Positions 26,774 through 37,092 are shown, counted from the first letter of the stretch. The stretch: 64,000 bases of DNA from Pseudomonas laurylsulfativorans (GCF_002906155.1 NZ_MUJK01000001.1:682001-746000), one strand, 5' to 3'. Numbers and translations are program-made. The notes: generated from the letters alone by a model not told the origin.

Positions 26774-28096
26774 ATGAAATTCGTGAAAAGTCTGCTGGCT
26801 GCCATACCCCTCATGGCGCTGGCCATCGATGCCAAAGCCTATGTATCGAGTCAAGAGGCCGCCCGGCTGGGCAGCAGCCTGACGTGGGTGGGTGCCGAAA
26901 AGGCCGGTAATGCCGATGGCTCCATACCGCCCTACAACGGTGGCCTGACCACGGCCCCATCCAGTTTCAAGACCGGCGACAGCATGCGCCCGGACCCCTT
27001 TGCGGACGAGAAACCGCTGCTGGTGATCAACGGCAGGAACGTCGATTCGTACAAAGGCATGCTGACCGCCACCACCGTAGCGTTGGCCAAGCGCTACCCC
27101 GGCTTTCGCATCGATGTGTATCCGACCCATCGCACTGCATCGCTCCCGCAGGCGGTACTGGACAATAGCCGCAAGAATGCAACCGCCGCCAGGTCGCTCA
27201 ACGGCGGTATTGCGTTCGATAACGTGTTGCCGGGTGTGCCGTTCCCGATCCCGCAATCGGGTGCCGAGGCCATGTGGAATTTCCTGCTGCGCTACCAGGG
27301 CGTCAACATCCATTCCAAATACGACTCGTGGAGCGTCGACACGGCGGGCGTGGCGAGCCTGGCTGTCACCGGCGAGGCATTCGTCTCCTTCCCGATTTAC
27401 GAGAACATGTCCAAGCCCATCAACAATTCCGACATCTACTACCAGTTGAAACTGTCCTATACCGGACCTGCACGGCGTGCCGGCGAGTCGATCATGCTCA
27501 AGAACGCCACCAACCCGCTGCAGCGCCCCGGCCGTGCCTGGCAGTACATGCCGGCCCAGCGCCGGGTCAAACAGATTTCGATCCTGGCCTACGACACCCC
27601 CAACCCCGGTACTGCCCGTGCACTGGAGTTGTATGACTGGACGCTGGTGGGCAAGCAAGAAATGATCGTGCCCTACAACACCTACAAACTCACCTACGCT
27701 CGCAATGCCAAATCGCTGACCACGCCGAATTTCATTGCGCCGGACTTCGTACGCTGGGAAAAACACCGGGTCTACGTCGTGGAGGGCAACCTCAAGGCCG
27801 GTGCGAAGCACATCTACCAGAAGCGCCGTTTTTATCTGGATGAAGATACCTGGGCCGCGGTGGCCTCCGATCAGTACGACACCAGTGGCCAGCTATACCG
27901 TGGTTCCTTCGCCTTCTTCAGCCAGAGTTATGACAAGCAGGTCCCGGATGCCACCCCGTTCATGACCTACGACCTGTCGAAAGGCACCTACAACATCAAT
28001 GGCGTGGTGGGCCCCCATGGCGGCATCCGCTACATCGAGCCGCTATCGACGGCGCAGTGGGTGCCGGAGTCCATGGCGGGCACCGGTATTCGTTGA
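26774..28096 (+). CDS. DUF1329 outer-membrane-associated protein
   Basis: The 440-residue protein has a signal peptide ending AIDAKA and the DUF1329 hallmarks: EAARLGSSLTWVGAEKAGNADG, PLLVINGRNVDSY, GVPFPIPQSGAEAMWN, LAYDTPNPGT and FYLDEDTWAAVASDQYD. This LolB-like beta-sandwich family usually accompanies DUF1302 channels and RND proteins, as at 60-64 kb. Here it stands without a DUF1302 partner, upstream of a multicopper oxidase. GGAG precedes the ATG at 26774 by 9 nt; the longer frame adds 73 residues of unrelated sequence. Confidence 0.92.
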   Translation: MKFVKSLLAAIPLMALAIDAKAYVSSQEAARLGSSLTWVGAEKAGNADGSIPPYNGGLTTAPSSFKTGDSMRPDPFADEKPLLVINGRNVDSYKGMLTATTVALAKRYPGFRIDVYPTHRTASLPQAVLDNSRKNATAARSLNGGIAFDNVLPGVPFPIPQSGAEAMWNFLLRYQGVNIHSKYDSWSVDTAGVASLAVTGEAFVSFPIYENMSKPINNSDIYYQLKLSYTGPARRAGESIMLKNATNPLQRPGRAWQYMPAQRRVKQISILAYDTPNPGTARALELYDWTLVGKQEMIVPYNTYKLTYARNAKSLTTPNFIAPDFVRWEKHRVYVVEGNLKAGAKHIYQKRRFYLDEDTWAAVASDQYDTSGQLYRGSFAFFSQSYDKQVPDATPFMTYDLSKGTYNINGVVGPHGGIRYIEPLSTAQWVPESMAGTGIR

Positions 28097-28105
28097 ATTG
28101 GTGAC

Positions 28106-28143
28106 GATAAAAAGGCCCCTCTGGTTCGAAAGAACGGGGGCCT
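28106..28143 (-). terminator. Rho-independent terminator of the DUF2986 gene
   Basis: On the minus strand the stem AGGCCCC / GGGGCCT with an inner GTTC-TTTC-GAAC hairpin is followed by TTTTTAT. It may also end transcription of the DUF1329 gene from the other side. Confidence 0.75.
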
Positions 28144-28155
28144 GAGCTGCTGGGA

Positions 28156-28317
28156 TCAGCTCTCGGGGGTAACGACCGGGTTTTGAGCGGATTCGGCTGC
28201 CAGCTTCAACCTGTCAGCCTTGCTGATGTACTTATCCTTGTTTTTCGGTGCCAGTTTGGCACTGGCCTTTTTCGCGTTGGCCTTGAGTATCTGATTCAGT
28301 TTCTTGCGACGATTCAT
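28156..28317 (-). CDS. DUF2986 small basic protein
   Basis: This 53-residue ORF reads MNRRKKLNQILKANAKKASA followed by KLAPKNKDKYISKADR. That matches the small, strongly basic DUF2986 family found across gammaproteobacteria. It has its own terminator and lies opposite to its neighbours. The function is unknown; its charge suggests nucleic acid or ribosome binding, which is a guess. Confidence 0.85.
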   Translation of the reverse strand: MNRRKKLNQILKANAKKASAKLAPKNKDKYISKADRLKLAAESAQNPVVTPES

Positions 28318-28619
28318 GGTGTTCTGCTCAACCTGTAATTGCTAAATTGTATCAGACCAAAGTCCCAGACCGGGCCGCCATATCCCCCCAGAAATGGGGT
28401 TCTTCACCCACCCACCCGGGTGTTTACCACCAAACCCGAGGAATATCCCCCTCTCTCCCCCCCGCTTCTTTGGGCTGCAATACCCGGAAAAACTGATTCG
28501 TTGACCTGAATCTTTTCTTGACCAAGTAATGGCTCATTAGTTGCACACCCCTTCTTGTGCCCAAAAACAGCAGTCGTCCCGGACATGGAGACGGCGGGAC
28601 ATCAAGCGAGGGGTGACCT
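28318..28619. other. Intergenic region with pyrimidine-rich tracts
   Basis: Promoters for the DUF2986 gene and the multicopper oxidase must lie here. The stretch 28385-28475 is dominated by C-runs. A GAGGGG ribosome-binding site sits 6 nt before the oxidase ATG. No gene is seen. Confidence 0.5.
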
Positions 28620-31600
28620 ATGAAACGCGCAACACACTCAAGCAATTCGCTCTATCTACTGCGCAAAACAGGCTTGCCTTGTGCGATGTTCTTTTCCCTG
28701 GCCACGGCAGACGCGGTACCGCTGGATGATTTCGGCCAGCCCCCGCCGACCGACCCCTCGGCGTTTACCAATCCGCCGGCCGACCCCAAGGCTGCGCTGG
28801 ATGCCTTATTGACCATGCCGCCCACCAACCAGGGTTCCATCGCCTATCCCAACGGCGTGTATGGCGACCGGAAGGCGCCCCGGGCCGAAAACGTGCTGCC
28901 GCCCGCCCTGCAGACATCGTTCAAGATTCCCACCAACGGCAAGCCCAGTCCGTTGTTCGGAGCCCTGCCATACACGCAACAACTGCTGCTGTTCGAAGAA
29001 TTCGGCACGGAAAAACTCGACCCGACACTGCCCGCCCCGCCCCTGACTTTCCCGCCTCCGATCGTCGGCCCGGCGCCCACGCAGGACCCGAACAGTATCG
29101 CCCGCAGCGGCCCTTCGGCCGCGTCACTGGAAGCCTTCATGCGCCAGCCGGGGCTGTACCCGTTTCCGTCGCAGTATTCCAACGTGCTGGACCGCAACCC
29201 TTGGAAAGCGCAGATCGAAGCCTTCCTCAATCGCCATCCGGTCGGTTCGCCAGCTGAAGGCCGTCCGCCTGGAAAAGGCTGGTCGCACCAGCGCTGGAAC
29301 GAGTTCTACCCACAGGTCGCCTTCAAGACCGCGCAAGCGGGCGCCAAGCTCAACGGCGGCATGCGCGACCGCAGGCAACTGCACAACTACGCCGTCGGTG
29401 AGTTCGGGCCGGGTGGGCTGTACAACCAGACCTCGGACGCGCCGATCATTGCGGGTACCACCAAGGGCATCGATACGCGCTTTCACCCCAACATGCCGAT
29501 CCAGAACCACAAGGCGCTCTGGACCTTCGACGGTACCTTTCCGCCAAAACTGTTGATGGTGCGCTACGGCCAGGGCGTGCTGATGCGGCACTACAACGCC
29601 CTGCCGATCGATCCATCGGCCAACATGGGTTTTGGCCTGCACACCCTCAGCACCCATGAACACAACGGCCACTCCCCGGCCGAAAGCGACGGTTATGCCA
29701 ATGCGTTTTTCTTCCCGGGGCAGTACTACGACTATCGCTGGCCGATCCAGTTGGCCGGCTATGACAGCATCAATACCAACGCCCAGGATGCACGCGCCGC
29801 GTTCCCTTGCGCGCCGGGTGAAACCCTGTTCGTCAACGACGCCACGCCGGGCCTGAAGACCTGCAACAACGGCACCATCAAGATCCGTGGTGACTGGCGC
29901 GAAACCATGAGCACCCACTGGTTCCACGATCACATGCTCGATTTCACCGCGCAGAATGTCTACAAGGGCAACGCGACGATGATGAACTACTACAGCGCCA
30001 TGGACCGTGGCAACGAAGCGCTGCAGGACGGGGTCAACCTGCGTCTGCCCAGCGGTTCGGCGCTGCCTTGGGGCAACCGCGACTATGACGTCAACCTGAT
30101 GGTGGCCGACAAGGCCTGGGACGCCAATGGCCAACTGTGGTTCAACCCGTTCAACACCGACGGCTTCCTCGGCGATCAGATCCTGGTCAACTGGCAGTAC
30201 CAGCCGCGCCTCAACGTGCGTGCGCGCAGCTATCGGTTCCGCATCCTCAATGGCTCGGTGTCGCGCTTCTTCAGGATCGCGCTGGTGCGTGAAATCGTCG
30301 GCACCAGTGGCGAGTTCCCCGGCCCGGCAGGCTCCGGCCTGTCTTACACCCGCGTGCCGTTCCACATGATCGCCAACGACGGCAACCTCATGGAACACGC
30401 CGTGCCGTTCGACGGCAGCATGGACCTGGACGCCGACGGCGATGTGCAGGACCACAACGCCATCCTGCCCACCCAGGGCATTGCCGAGCGCTTCGACATC
30501 ATCGTCAACTTCTCCAAATACGGGATCAGGACCGGCGACAAGCTGTACTTCGTCAACCTGATGGAACACCAGAGTGGCAAGGGACCGGAGAATATTGCGC
30601 TGAGCCTGGCGGACGTGCTGTCCGGCAGGTACAAGGCCGTGCTCAAACTCGGCAGCAAGGGGCTGGAATGGGACCTTGGTGACCCGGCAGTCGGCAAGTT
30701 CATGCAGATGGTGGTGCAGCCTTATGCCGGCCAGGACGTGGCCATGAACCCCTCCGACTACGAACCCGCCAAACCGGGTAAACCGGTGGGCAAGGTGATG
30801 ATCCCGCTGACGATCAACCGCGACGATCCAGCGATGCAGGCCAAGCTCCAGCTGGCGCGGCATCGCGAGTTCATCTTCGGCCGCTCCGATGGTACCGACG
30901 AAGAACCCTGGACGATCAAGACCGACGGCGGTTTCGGCGACCGCGCCGACCTTCGCCGGATCAGCGCCGCGCCGCAACTGGCCACAGGCCCGAGCCCTGC
31001 CGGGTTCTCCGGCGACGGCACCCTGGAAGTGTGGAAAATCAAGAACGGCGGCAACGGCTGGAGCCACCCGGTGCACGTGCATTTCGAAGAAGGCGTGGTC
31101 CTCAGCCGCGACGGCAAGGCACCGCCTGAATGGGAAAAATGGGCACGCAAGGACGTCTATCTCATCGGCCAGGGCATCGACAGTACGGTGGACGTGGACA
31201 TCGCCATCCGCTTCCGCGAATTCGCCGGGACCTACATGGAGCACTGCCACAACACCCAACACGAAGACACCTCGATGCTGATGCGCTGGGACGTCGAGAA
31301 TCCGGGCCAGTTCCAATTGATGCCAACCCCCCTGCCCGGCTGGGACGGTGTGACCTACGTCAACTCCGCCGCGCTGCCAACGTTCCGCACTGGCGATAGA
31401 CGCAACAACGAAGGCGACAACAAAAAACCGGTCGCCAACCCCGACAGCGCCATCAGTAACACTGGCCAACCGGTGACCATCAACGTGCTGGCCAACGACA
31501 CCGATCCTGACGGTAACTTACCGCTCAAAGTGGTGGGCCTGGCACAACCGGACTCCGGCAAGGGTAGCGTCAGCACCGATGGCCTGCGCGTGGTCTACAC

Positions 31601-32006
31601 ACCACCGGCCACGATCGCCGCACCGTTCACCGCGACCTTTACCTATCAGGCCGCCGATGCCATTGGTGCGCAATCGGAACCGGCGACGGTGTCCGTGGCG
31701 GTCTCGGCAGGGGTCGTCGAGAACCTGATCGTCACCGGCGCTACCGTCACCTCCCGCAGCAACAGCCGCTACTACTGGGTGCTGTCCGGCACCACCTCGC
31801 GTGGCACGGGCAATACCATCTCGGCGACTGCCACGACCACCACCGGCACGGTGAACCTTGGCAACGCCACCCTGACCACCACGCCTACCGGCGCACGCTG
31901 GCAGATCGCGGTGACCACCGTCGGCAGCGGCCCGTCGCCTGCGCCGACGGCGACCATCAAGTCGGCCTTCGGCAAAACCGTGACGGTGCCAGTAGTGGGG
32001 AACTGA
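28620..32006 (+). CDS. Large multicopper oxidase with C-terminal Ig/cadherin-like domains
   Basis: This 1128-residue protein contains all four copper-ligand clusters: HEHNGH (about 344), HWFHDH (about 431), HPVHVH (about 815) and HCHNTQHED with a following SMLM (about 874-886), so types 1, 2 and 3 sites look complete. A VCBS/cadherin-like domain follows (about 945-1030, TGQPVTINVLANDTDPDG), then a Ser/Thr-rich beta domain. Such large oxidases in Pseudomonas include Mn(II)-oxidising types, but the substrate cannot be read here. The N-terminal signal is weak (LPCAMFFSLATADA). A strong terminator follows. Whether it forms a unit with DUF1329 upstream is unclear, since DUF2986 intervenes. Confidence 0.9.
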   Translation: MKRATHSSNSLYLLRKTGLPCAMFFSLATADAVPLDDFGQPPPTDPSAFTNPPADPKAALDALLTMPPTNQGSIAYPNGVYGDRKAPRAENVLPPALQTSFKIPTNGKPSPLFGALPYTQQLLLFEEFGTEKLDPTLPAPPLTFPPPIVGPAPTQDPNSIARSGPSAASLEAFMRQPGLYPFPSQYSNVLDRNPWKAQIEAFLNRHPVGSPAEGRPPGKGWSHQRWNEFYPQVAFKTAQAGAKLNGGMRDRRQLHNYAVGEFGPGGLYNQTSDAPIIAGTTKGIDTRFHPNMPIQNHKALWTFDGTFPPKLLMVRYGQGVLMRHYNALPIDPSANMGFGLHTLSTHEHNGHSPAESDGYANAFFFPGQYYDYRWPIQLAGYDSINTNAQDARAAFPCAPGETLFVNDATPGLKTCNNGTIKIRGDWRETMSTHWFHDHMLDFTAQNVYKGNATMMNYYSAMDRGNEALQDGVNLRLPSGSALPWGNRDYDVNLMVADKAWDANGQLWFNPFNTDGFLGDQILVNWQYQPRLNVRARSYRFRILNGSVSRFFRIALVREIVGTSGEFPGPAGSGLSYTRVPFHMIANDGNLMEHAVPFDGSMDLDADGDVQDHNAILPTQGIAERFDIIVNFSKYGIRTGDKLYFVNLMEHQSGKGPENIALSLADVLSGRYKAVLKLGSKGLEWDLGDPAVGKFMQMVVQPYAGQDVAMNPSDYEPAKPGKPVGKVMIPLTINRDDPAMQAKLQLARHREFIFGRSDGTDEEPWTIKTDGGFGDRADLRRISAAPQLATGPSPAGFSGDGTLEVWKIKNGGNGWSHPVHVHFEEGVVLSRDGKAPPEWEKWARKDVYLIGQGIDSTVDVDIAIRFREFAGTYMEHCHNTQHEDTSMLMRWDVENPGQFQLMPTPLPGWDGVTYVNSAALPTFRTGDRRNNEGDNKKPVANPDSAISNTGQPVTINVLANDTDPDGNLPLKVVGLAQPDSGKGSVSTDGLRVVYTPPATIAAPFTATFTYQAADAIGAQSEPATVSVAVSAGVVENLIVTGATVTSRSNSRYYWVLSGTTSRGTGNTISATATTTTGTVNLGNATLTTTPTGARWQIAVTTVGSGPSPAPTATIKSAFGKTVTVPVVGN

Positions 32007-32030
32007 GTTTCAACCTGGCTTTAGCAACGA

Positions 32031-32060
32031 GGGCCTCAAAGGATTTGAGGCCCTTTTGTT
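32031..32060 (+). terminator. Rho-independent terminator of the multicopper oxidase gene
   Basis: GGGCCTCAAA / TTTGAGGCCC with a GGA loop is followed by TTTTGTTTG. Confidence 0.85.
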
Positions 32061-32089
32061 TGGGCCTCCACTGGTTTGGAAGGTCACTT

Positions 32090-32255
32090 GCAGGAGCCGG
32101 CTTGCTGGCGATGATCGTTAACGATAACGCGTGTGACCCAGATGAACTCGGTCTCTCGTAGGAGCTGGCTTGCCAGCGATGGTCGTTAACGATAACGCGT
32201 GTGACCTGGATAAACGCGGCTTATTTGAGTCCATCGCCAGCAAGCCGGCTCCTAC
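32090..32255. repeat. REPIN pair: one truncated and one full copy
   Basis: A left arm plus the GTTAACGATAACG centre at 32090-32148 lacks its right arm. A complete 98-bp copy in reverse orientation follows at 32158-32255 (GTAGGAGCTGGC to GCCGGCTCCTAC). Confidence 0.85.
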
Positions 32256-32335
32256 AGTTCCCCGGGATTGCGTGAAGAATCAAATAAATGCCAGGTGGAC
32301 ACCGTAACAGGCAGCCATTGGCTCTCATCAGCAAT

Positions 32336-32902
32336 TCAACAATGGGGGTCGATGATCCTGAGCCAGGGCCAGCGAGCCTGATAGCTTTTCGCCTTCTGAT
32401 CGAACAAGTCTGGCCTGGGATTCTTTGGATTGATTCGAAGTAGCCCATGCTCGGTGTCGGCCAGGCCGTTGGGCGCATAGACCTCGCCGGTTTCAACATC
32501 CCAACCCATGCAGGTACCGGCAATCAGGTAGCGATCGATCCCGTCCTTGGCCGACTGAAGCGGAGGATAGTCCCCGCCAAACCGCTGGCTATACCACAGG
32601 TGAACGCGAGCCTGATTCTTGAATTCAACGTTCACCTCGAGGTCCTCGAACAGCCGCTTGGCTGACTGGATGACCTCATTCTCTGCGTCCCAGGACAGAT
32701 CTTCATCAAAGTAAAAGACGTCGTAGTCCTTCACCCCCCAGTCTGCCGGTTTCTGTGACTGATGATTCCAGACGGCCTGGAACAGGCAACCGGCAGTGAG
32801 CATGCATTGGTTCAAACCAAGCTCGGGCAAGCGCTCGGCAAGTGCTGCGTTTACCGGGTTGGTCATTGCGATACTGATCAGTTTTTCGACAGTCAATGTC
32901 AT
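32336..32902 (-). CDS. Nucleotidyltransferase-like protein (COG3575-type)
   Basis: The 188-residue protein has TAGCLFQAVWN followed by GVKDYDVFYFDEDLSWDAEN, the arrangement of the minimal nucleotidyltransferase fold, in which DYD-x-FYFD supplies acidic metal ligands. A conserved C-terminal KAKSYQARWPWL segment follows. I start at 32902, where AAAGGG lies 6 nt upstream; an ATG two codons earlier is possible. The substrate is unknown. It is monocistronic. Confidence 0.75.
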   Translation of the reverse strand: MTLTVEKLISIAMTNPVNAALAERLPELGLNQCMLTAGCLFQAVWNHQSQKPADWGVKDYDVFYFDEDLSWDAENEVIQSAKRLFEDLEVNVEFKNQARVHLWYSQRFGGDYPPLQSAKDGIDRYLIAGTCMGWDVETGEVYAPNGLADTEHGLLRINPKNPRPDLFDQKAKSYQARWPWLRIIDPHC

Positions 32903-33060
32903 TTTCATCCCTTTAAATCGTTGAAGTCCTGGTGGGCGAACATCGGGCAATTTAACGGCAAGACGTCGGTACTGACTATGTGGATGACACTTTTGAAGTG
33001 AACCGCCTCATTGCCTGCCCCGATAATCGATAGCTTACTGACGAATTGTCGAGGTCAAGC

Positions 33061-34398
33061 ATGACGAGCACAACGATGGAACAAGTCAGCCCGAAAACGC
33101 TGAGAAGAGTGATTGTGGCCGCCGGCATCGGCAATTTCGTGGAGTGGTTCGACTTCGCCGTCTATGGCTTTTTGGCCACGACCATCGCCCAGCAATTTTT
33201 CCCCAGCGGCGATGCCAGTGCCGCGCTGCTCAAGACCTTTGCGGTGTTCGCCGTGGCCTTTGCGTTTCGCCCCCTTGGCGGGATTTTCTTCGGCATGCTG
33301 GGCGACAGGATCGGCCGCAAGCGAACCCTGGCGATGACCATTCTGCTGATGGCCGGTGCGACCACCCTGATCGGTCTGCTGCCCACTTACGCCGCGATCG
33401 GGGTCACGGCGCCGATTCTTCTGTCCCTGATCCGTTGCGCCCAGGGCTTTTCCGCCGGGGGAGAATACGCCGGTGCCTGTGCCTACCTGATGGAGCATGC
33501 GCCGAGTGATAAACGCGCCTGGTATGGCAGCTTCATTCCGGTGTCGACATTTTCCGCCTTCGCCGCGGCCGCCGTGGTGGCCTACGCACTCGAGGCATCA
33601 TTGTCCGCCGAAGCCATGGGCAGTTGGGGTTGGCGCCTGCCGTTCCTGATTGCCGCGCCCCTGGGCCTGGTGGGTCTTTACCTGCGCTGGAAGCTCGATG
33701 AAACACCGGCCTTTCAGGCGGTGACCGAGGAACATGCAGTCGCACACTCGCCACTCAGGGAAACCTTGCGCAATCATGGTGCGGCGATGTGCTGCCTGGG
33801 TGCCTTTGTGTCACTGACGGCGCTGTCGTTTTATATGTTCACCACCTATTTCGCGACCTACCTGCAAGTCGCCGGTGGCCTGAGTCGCGCCACAGCGTTG
33901 CTGGTGTCCCTGATTGCATTGCTGTTCGCTGCGGCGATCTGCCCGCTGGCCGGGCTGTATTCGGACCGGGTCGGGCGGCGAATGACGGTGATGACGGCTT
34001 GCGCGCTACTGATTGTGGCCGTGTATCCATCGTTCCTGATGGCCAGCTCCGGCTCGTTCGCCGCGTCTGTCGTCGGCGTGATGCTCCTGGCGGTTGGCGC
34101 GGTGTTATGTGGCGTGGTGACGGCGGCCCTGCTCTCGGAAACCTTCCCTACCCGTACCCGATACACCGCCTCGGCGATCACCTACAACATGGCGTACACC
34201 CTTTTCGGCGGCACCGCGCCGCTGGTGGCGACATGGCTGATCAGCACCACCGGCAGCAACCTGTCACCGGCGTTCTATCTGATTGCGATTGCCTTGCTCG
34301 CGCTGGCGGGTGGACTGGCATTGCCGGAGACCTCGAGGATATCCCTGCATGACGTTGCGACGCAGGACAAAGGCGCAGGCGTGAGCGCTGCGGTCTGA
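33061..34398 (+). CDS. MFS transporter, metabolite:H+ symporter (MHS) family
   Basis: The 445-residue protein has 12 hydrophobic segments and the MHS signature: GNFVEWFDFAVYGF in helix 1, FRPLGGIFFGMLGDRIGRK (loop 2-3 motif) and RCAQGFSAGGEYAGACAYL. This group includes KgtP, ProP, CitA and ShiA, importing organic acids or osmolytes. The ATG at 33061 has GAGG upstream; the preceding five codons are unlikely. No catabolic partner adjoins it, so the substrate is open. Confidence 0.9.
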   Translation: MTSTTMEQVSPKTLRRVIVAAGIGNFVEWFDFAVYGFLATTIAQQFFPSGDASAALLKTFAVFAVAFAFRPLGGIFFGMLGDRIGRKRTLAMTILLMAGATTLIGLLPTYAAIGVTAPILLSLIRCAQGFSAGGEYAGACAYLMEHAPSDKRAWYGSFIPVSTFSAFAAAAVVAYALEASLSAEAMGSWGWRLPFLIAAPLGLVGLYLRWKLDETPAFQAVTEEHAVAHSPLRETLRNHGAAMCCLGAFVSLTALSFYMFTTYFATYLQVAGGLSRATALLVSLIALLFAAAICPLAGLYSDRVGRRMTVMTACALLIVAVYPSFLMASSGSFAASVVGVMLLAVGAVLCGVVTAALLSETFPTRTRYTASAITYNMAYTLFGGTAPLVATWLISTTGSNLSPAFYLIAIALLALAGGLALPETSRISLHDVATQDKGAGVSAAV

Positions 34399-34511
34399 AA
34401 CACGAAACGAGCCGGCCAGGCGCTATATGCACGAGGTTTCCTTAACAGCCTTTGACTGGCTATCAAAACCCTGCACAATTGCCGGCTTTTTTCGCGACAG
34501 GACGTCCCCCC

Positions 34512-35048
34512 ATGCAACGGATTGTAATTCTGGGCAATGCCGGTAGCGGCAAATCCACCCTCGCCCGCGCGCTTGGCAAGCGTCTGGGCCTGCCCGTGGT
34601 GCACCTCGATACATTGTTCTGGGAACCCGGCTGGATCGAGCCCGACGCCGGGCAGTTCCGCGCGCGGGTTAGCGCAGCGATCGCAGCGGATGCCTGGGTT
34701 TGTGAAGGCAACTATGCCCGGCGCACCTTCGACCTGCGCCTGCCTCGGGCCGACCTGATCATCTGGCTCGATACGCCGCGACTTACCTGTTTCACCCGGG
34801 TGATCATGCGCAGCGTCATGAACCGCCCTCGCCCTGACCTTCCAGCCGGCTGCACAGAGAAGCTCGACCGGGCGTTCCTGACTTTCCTGAGCTTCGTGTG
34901 GAATTTCGATCGAGGTTACCGCCCGGGTATCGAGGCTGTGCGCCTGGCCACAGGCCCACGGATTCCTGTGGTGCACTTGCGCAGTAGCCACCAGATAGCG
35001 GCCTTTCTCCATGGCTTGCCGACAACGCCTGAAACCTGCCTTGAATAA
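34512..35048 (+). CDS. P-loop kinase-like protein (adenylate kinase/FlaR-like)
   Basis: This 178-residue protein starts with a perfect Walker A (VILGNAGSGKST), followed by LARALGKRLGLPVVHLDTLFWEPGW, as in the small P-loop proteins called topology modulation protein or adenylate-kinase-like. A Walker-B-like DLIIWLD follows, then an RSVMNRPRPDLPAG lid region. The phosphate acceptor is unknown. The start at 34512 matches the conserved beginning. Confidence 0.85.
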   Translation: MQRIVILGNAGSGKSTLARALGKRLGLPVVHLDTLFWEPGWIEPDAGQFRARVSAAIAADAWVCEGNYARRTFDLRLPRADLIIWLDTPRLTCFTRVIMRSVMNRPRPDLPAGCTEKLDRAFLTFLSFVWNFDRGYRPGIEAVRLATGPRIPVVHLRSSHQIAAFLHGLPTTPETCLE

Positions 35049-35317
35049 AGGGGGCGGCGACATCCGTCACCCAAGGTCATGCCATAACAACCGCGTTCGT
35101 TTGCCCCCAAAAACTCACTCAATTCGACATCACGCGCGATTCCACTTCGACATCGTGGTTTTGTCATGAAGTGAAAAGTAATTGTCGTCGAATGAATGGT
35201 CGTCAGCCGCCCCCGTCCATAAATTCCTCTTCGGGCCCGTACGGCGCAATGCCTGGGCGCCTGACGTGCTGATTTATAGGCTCACCATCATAATAATAAT
35301 CCGAGGGGTCGCATCGA

Positions 35318-36883
35318 ATGCGTGTGAATTTGCCCGTAACCGAGCATGAAAGAGTCTTTCCCGCCGAACAACGATTGATCTCCACGACCGATCTCGATAG
35401 CCGTATCACTTACTGCAATGACGCCTTTGTGGCCATCAGCGGTTTCACCTACGACGAATTGGTCGGTCAGCCCCATAACCTGGTTCGACACCCCGATATG
35501 CCTCCCGGGGTATTCATTCATATGTGGCACACCATCAAGCAAGGCAAACCCTGGATGGGTATTGTGAAAAACCGCTCGAAAAATGGTGATTTCTACTGGG
35601 TCAGTGCCTACGTCACGCCTATCTATGAAAACGGACGCCTGAGTGGTTACGAATCGGTTCGTTCGCTGCCCAACCGCGACCAGGTGCGTCGGTCAGCCGC
35701 ACTCTATGCAAGGATGCGCGCCGGCAAGCCGATCGTTGCGCGCAGCGCGCGGATTTTCCGGCCGCTGCGACACGCTTGGCCGTTACTGATGGCTGGCGGG
35801 GTTTCACTGCTGGGCAGTCAGTGGCTACCACAAACGGCGGCACAAGGGGTGCTGGTGGCGAGCCTGGGGATTGCCTGGTACCTGATCGAGTCCCGACAGC
35901 GCAGAGCCATCGAGCGCACCCTGGCCGAGCATCCGAAAGCCTTTTCCGATCCGTTGGTCGCGCTCACTTATAGCGACAACCACGGTCCCCAGGGTCGCCT
36001 GGACATGGCCATGCTCAGTGAGGAGGCGCGCTTGCAGACAGCCCTGTCCCGGCTCGTCGATGCCGGGGTCAACGTCAAGGCCAAGGCGACGCAGTCATCC
36101 GCACTCTCGGGTTCCCAGGCGCAGTCACTGGATCGTCAGCGCAGTGAAACCGATCAGTCCGCCGCCGCCATTTCCCAGATGGCCGCCACGATCCAGGAAG
36201 TCACCCAAAACGTCGTCAGCACCGCACATGCCGCGTCGCAAGCCGACCAGTTGACCCGTGACGGCACTGAGCTGGCCCGGCAAAGCCTGAGCGCCATGGC
36301 AACCATGCATGCGGCGGTCAGCGAGATTGGCCAGGCGGTCAATGCATTGGCGAGCGAAACGCAATCGATCGGCAGTGTCGTGGATGTCATCACATCCATT
36401 GCCGAACAGACCAACCTGCTGGCGCTCAATGCGGCGATCGAGGCAGCCCGGGCTGGCGAGCAAGGTCGCGGTTTTGCCGTGGTTGCCGACGAGGTGCGCT
36501 CCCTTGCGCAACGCACTCGCACCTCCACCGAACAGATCCACGGCATCATCGCTTCGCTGTATAGCGGTGCCGATCGCGCAGTCTCGACGGCCAGCCGTGG
36601 CGAGCAGATTTCCCGCGAAAGCATGCAGCGTGTCGAGGCGGTGCAGTCGGCTCTGGTCGGTATCAGCCAGGCCGTCACCCGGATAACCGAAATGAGCCAG
36701 CAGATGGCCTCGGCGTCTGAAGAGCAAAGCCACGTGGCCGAGGATATCAACCAACAGATCACGCGAATTGCCCAACTGTGCGATCACAGCGCCGGGCAGG
36801 CTAAACAAGGCGCCGCGATCAGCCAGGACCTGGAAGTCATGGCCGAGTACCTGCATAGCCTGGCTGCGCGTTTTAGTCGATAG
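35318..36883 (+). CDS. aer: Aer-like PAS-containing chemotaxis transducer
   Basis: The 521-residue protein has an N-terminal PAS domain ([25 protein letters not shown], then [15 protein letters not shown]), the Aer-type linker [23 protein letters not shown], a hydrophobic hairpin (about 150-190) and a methyl-accepting signalling domain with the highly conserved hairpin tip [23 protein letters not shown] and [15 protein letters not shown]. It has no periplasmic sensor domain, as in aerotaxis receptors that bind FAD in PAS. It should signal redox or oxygen changes to CheA/CheW. GAGGGG lies 9 nt before the ATG. Confidence 0.93.
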   Translation: MRVNLPVTEHERVFPAEQRLISTTDLDSRITYCNDAFVAISGFTYDELVGQPHNLVRHPDMPPGVFIHMWHTIKQGKPWMGIVKNRSKNGDFYWVSAYVTPIYENGRLSGYESVRSLPNRDQVRRSAALYARMRAGKPIVARSARIFRPLRHAWPLLMAGGVSLLGSQWLPQTAAQGVLVASLGIAWYLIESRQRRAIERTLAEHPKAFSDPLVALTYSDNHGPQGRLDMAMLSEEARLQTALSRLVDAGVNVKAKATQSSALSGSQAQSLDRQRSETDQSAAAISQMAATIQEVTQNVVSTAHAASQADQLTRDGTELARQSLSAMATMHAAVSEIGQAVNALASETQSIGSVVDVITSIAEQTNLLALNAAIEAARAGEQGRGFAVVADEVRSLAQRTRTSTEQIHGIIASLYSGADRAVSTASRGEQISRESMQRVEAVQSALVGISQAVTRITEMSQQMASASEEQSHVAEDINQQITRIAQLCDHSAGQAKQGAAISQDLEVMAEYLHSLAARFSR

Positions 36884-36990
36884 TCATCAGCGCCCCGGCA
36901 AGATGGATTGCGGAACGGAAATGCGAGCGAAGGTGTCAGCTGTATAGACACCTCTGTTTCGCATCCCTATCCAGATGGAGCGCTGAAGTC

Positions 36991-37065
36991 ATGAACAACA
37001 TTATCTACCTCGTTGGTGCTGTTGTGATCATCCTGTTCATCCTGTCGTTTGTCGGCATTGTCTGA
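36991..37065 (+). CDS. 24-residue single-helix membrane peptide
   Basis: ATG to TGA encodes MNNIIYLVGAVVIILFILSF and four more residues (VGIV), one transmembrane helix with almost no other sequence. GGAG lies about 10 nt upstream. Short peptides of this form (MNxIIYxVGxVVIxxFILS) appear familiar from Pseudomonas genomes. It is a good small-protein candidate, with function unknown. Confidence 0.6.
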   Translation: MNNIIYLVGAVVIILFILSFVGIV

Positions 37066-37092
37066 CCGACCACTGAAGGTCCTGCGGGGTTC

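Noticed and set aside
29124..31469. A 781-codon open frame on the minus strand.
   Set aside because: It runs antisense to the multicopper oxidase, whose copper motifs are unmistakable, and its product shows no domain. GC-rich third positions create such shadows.
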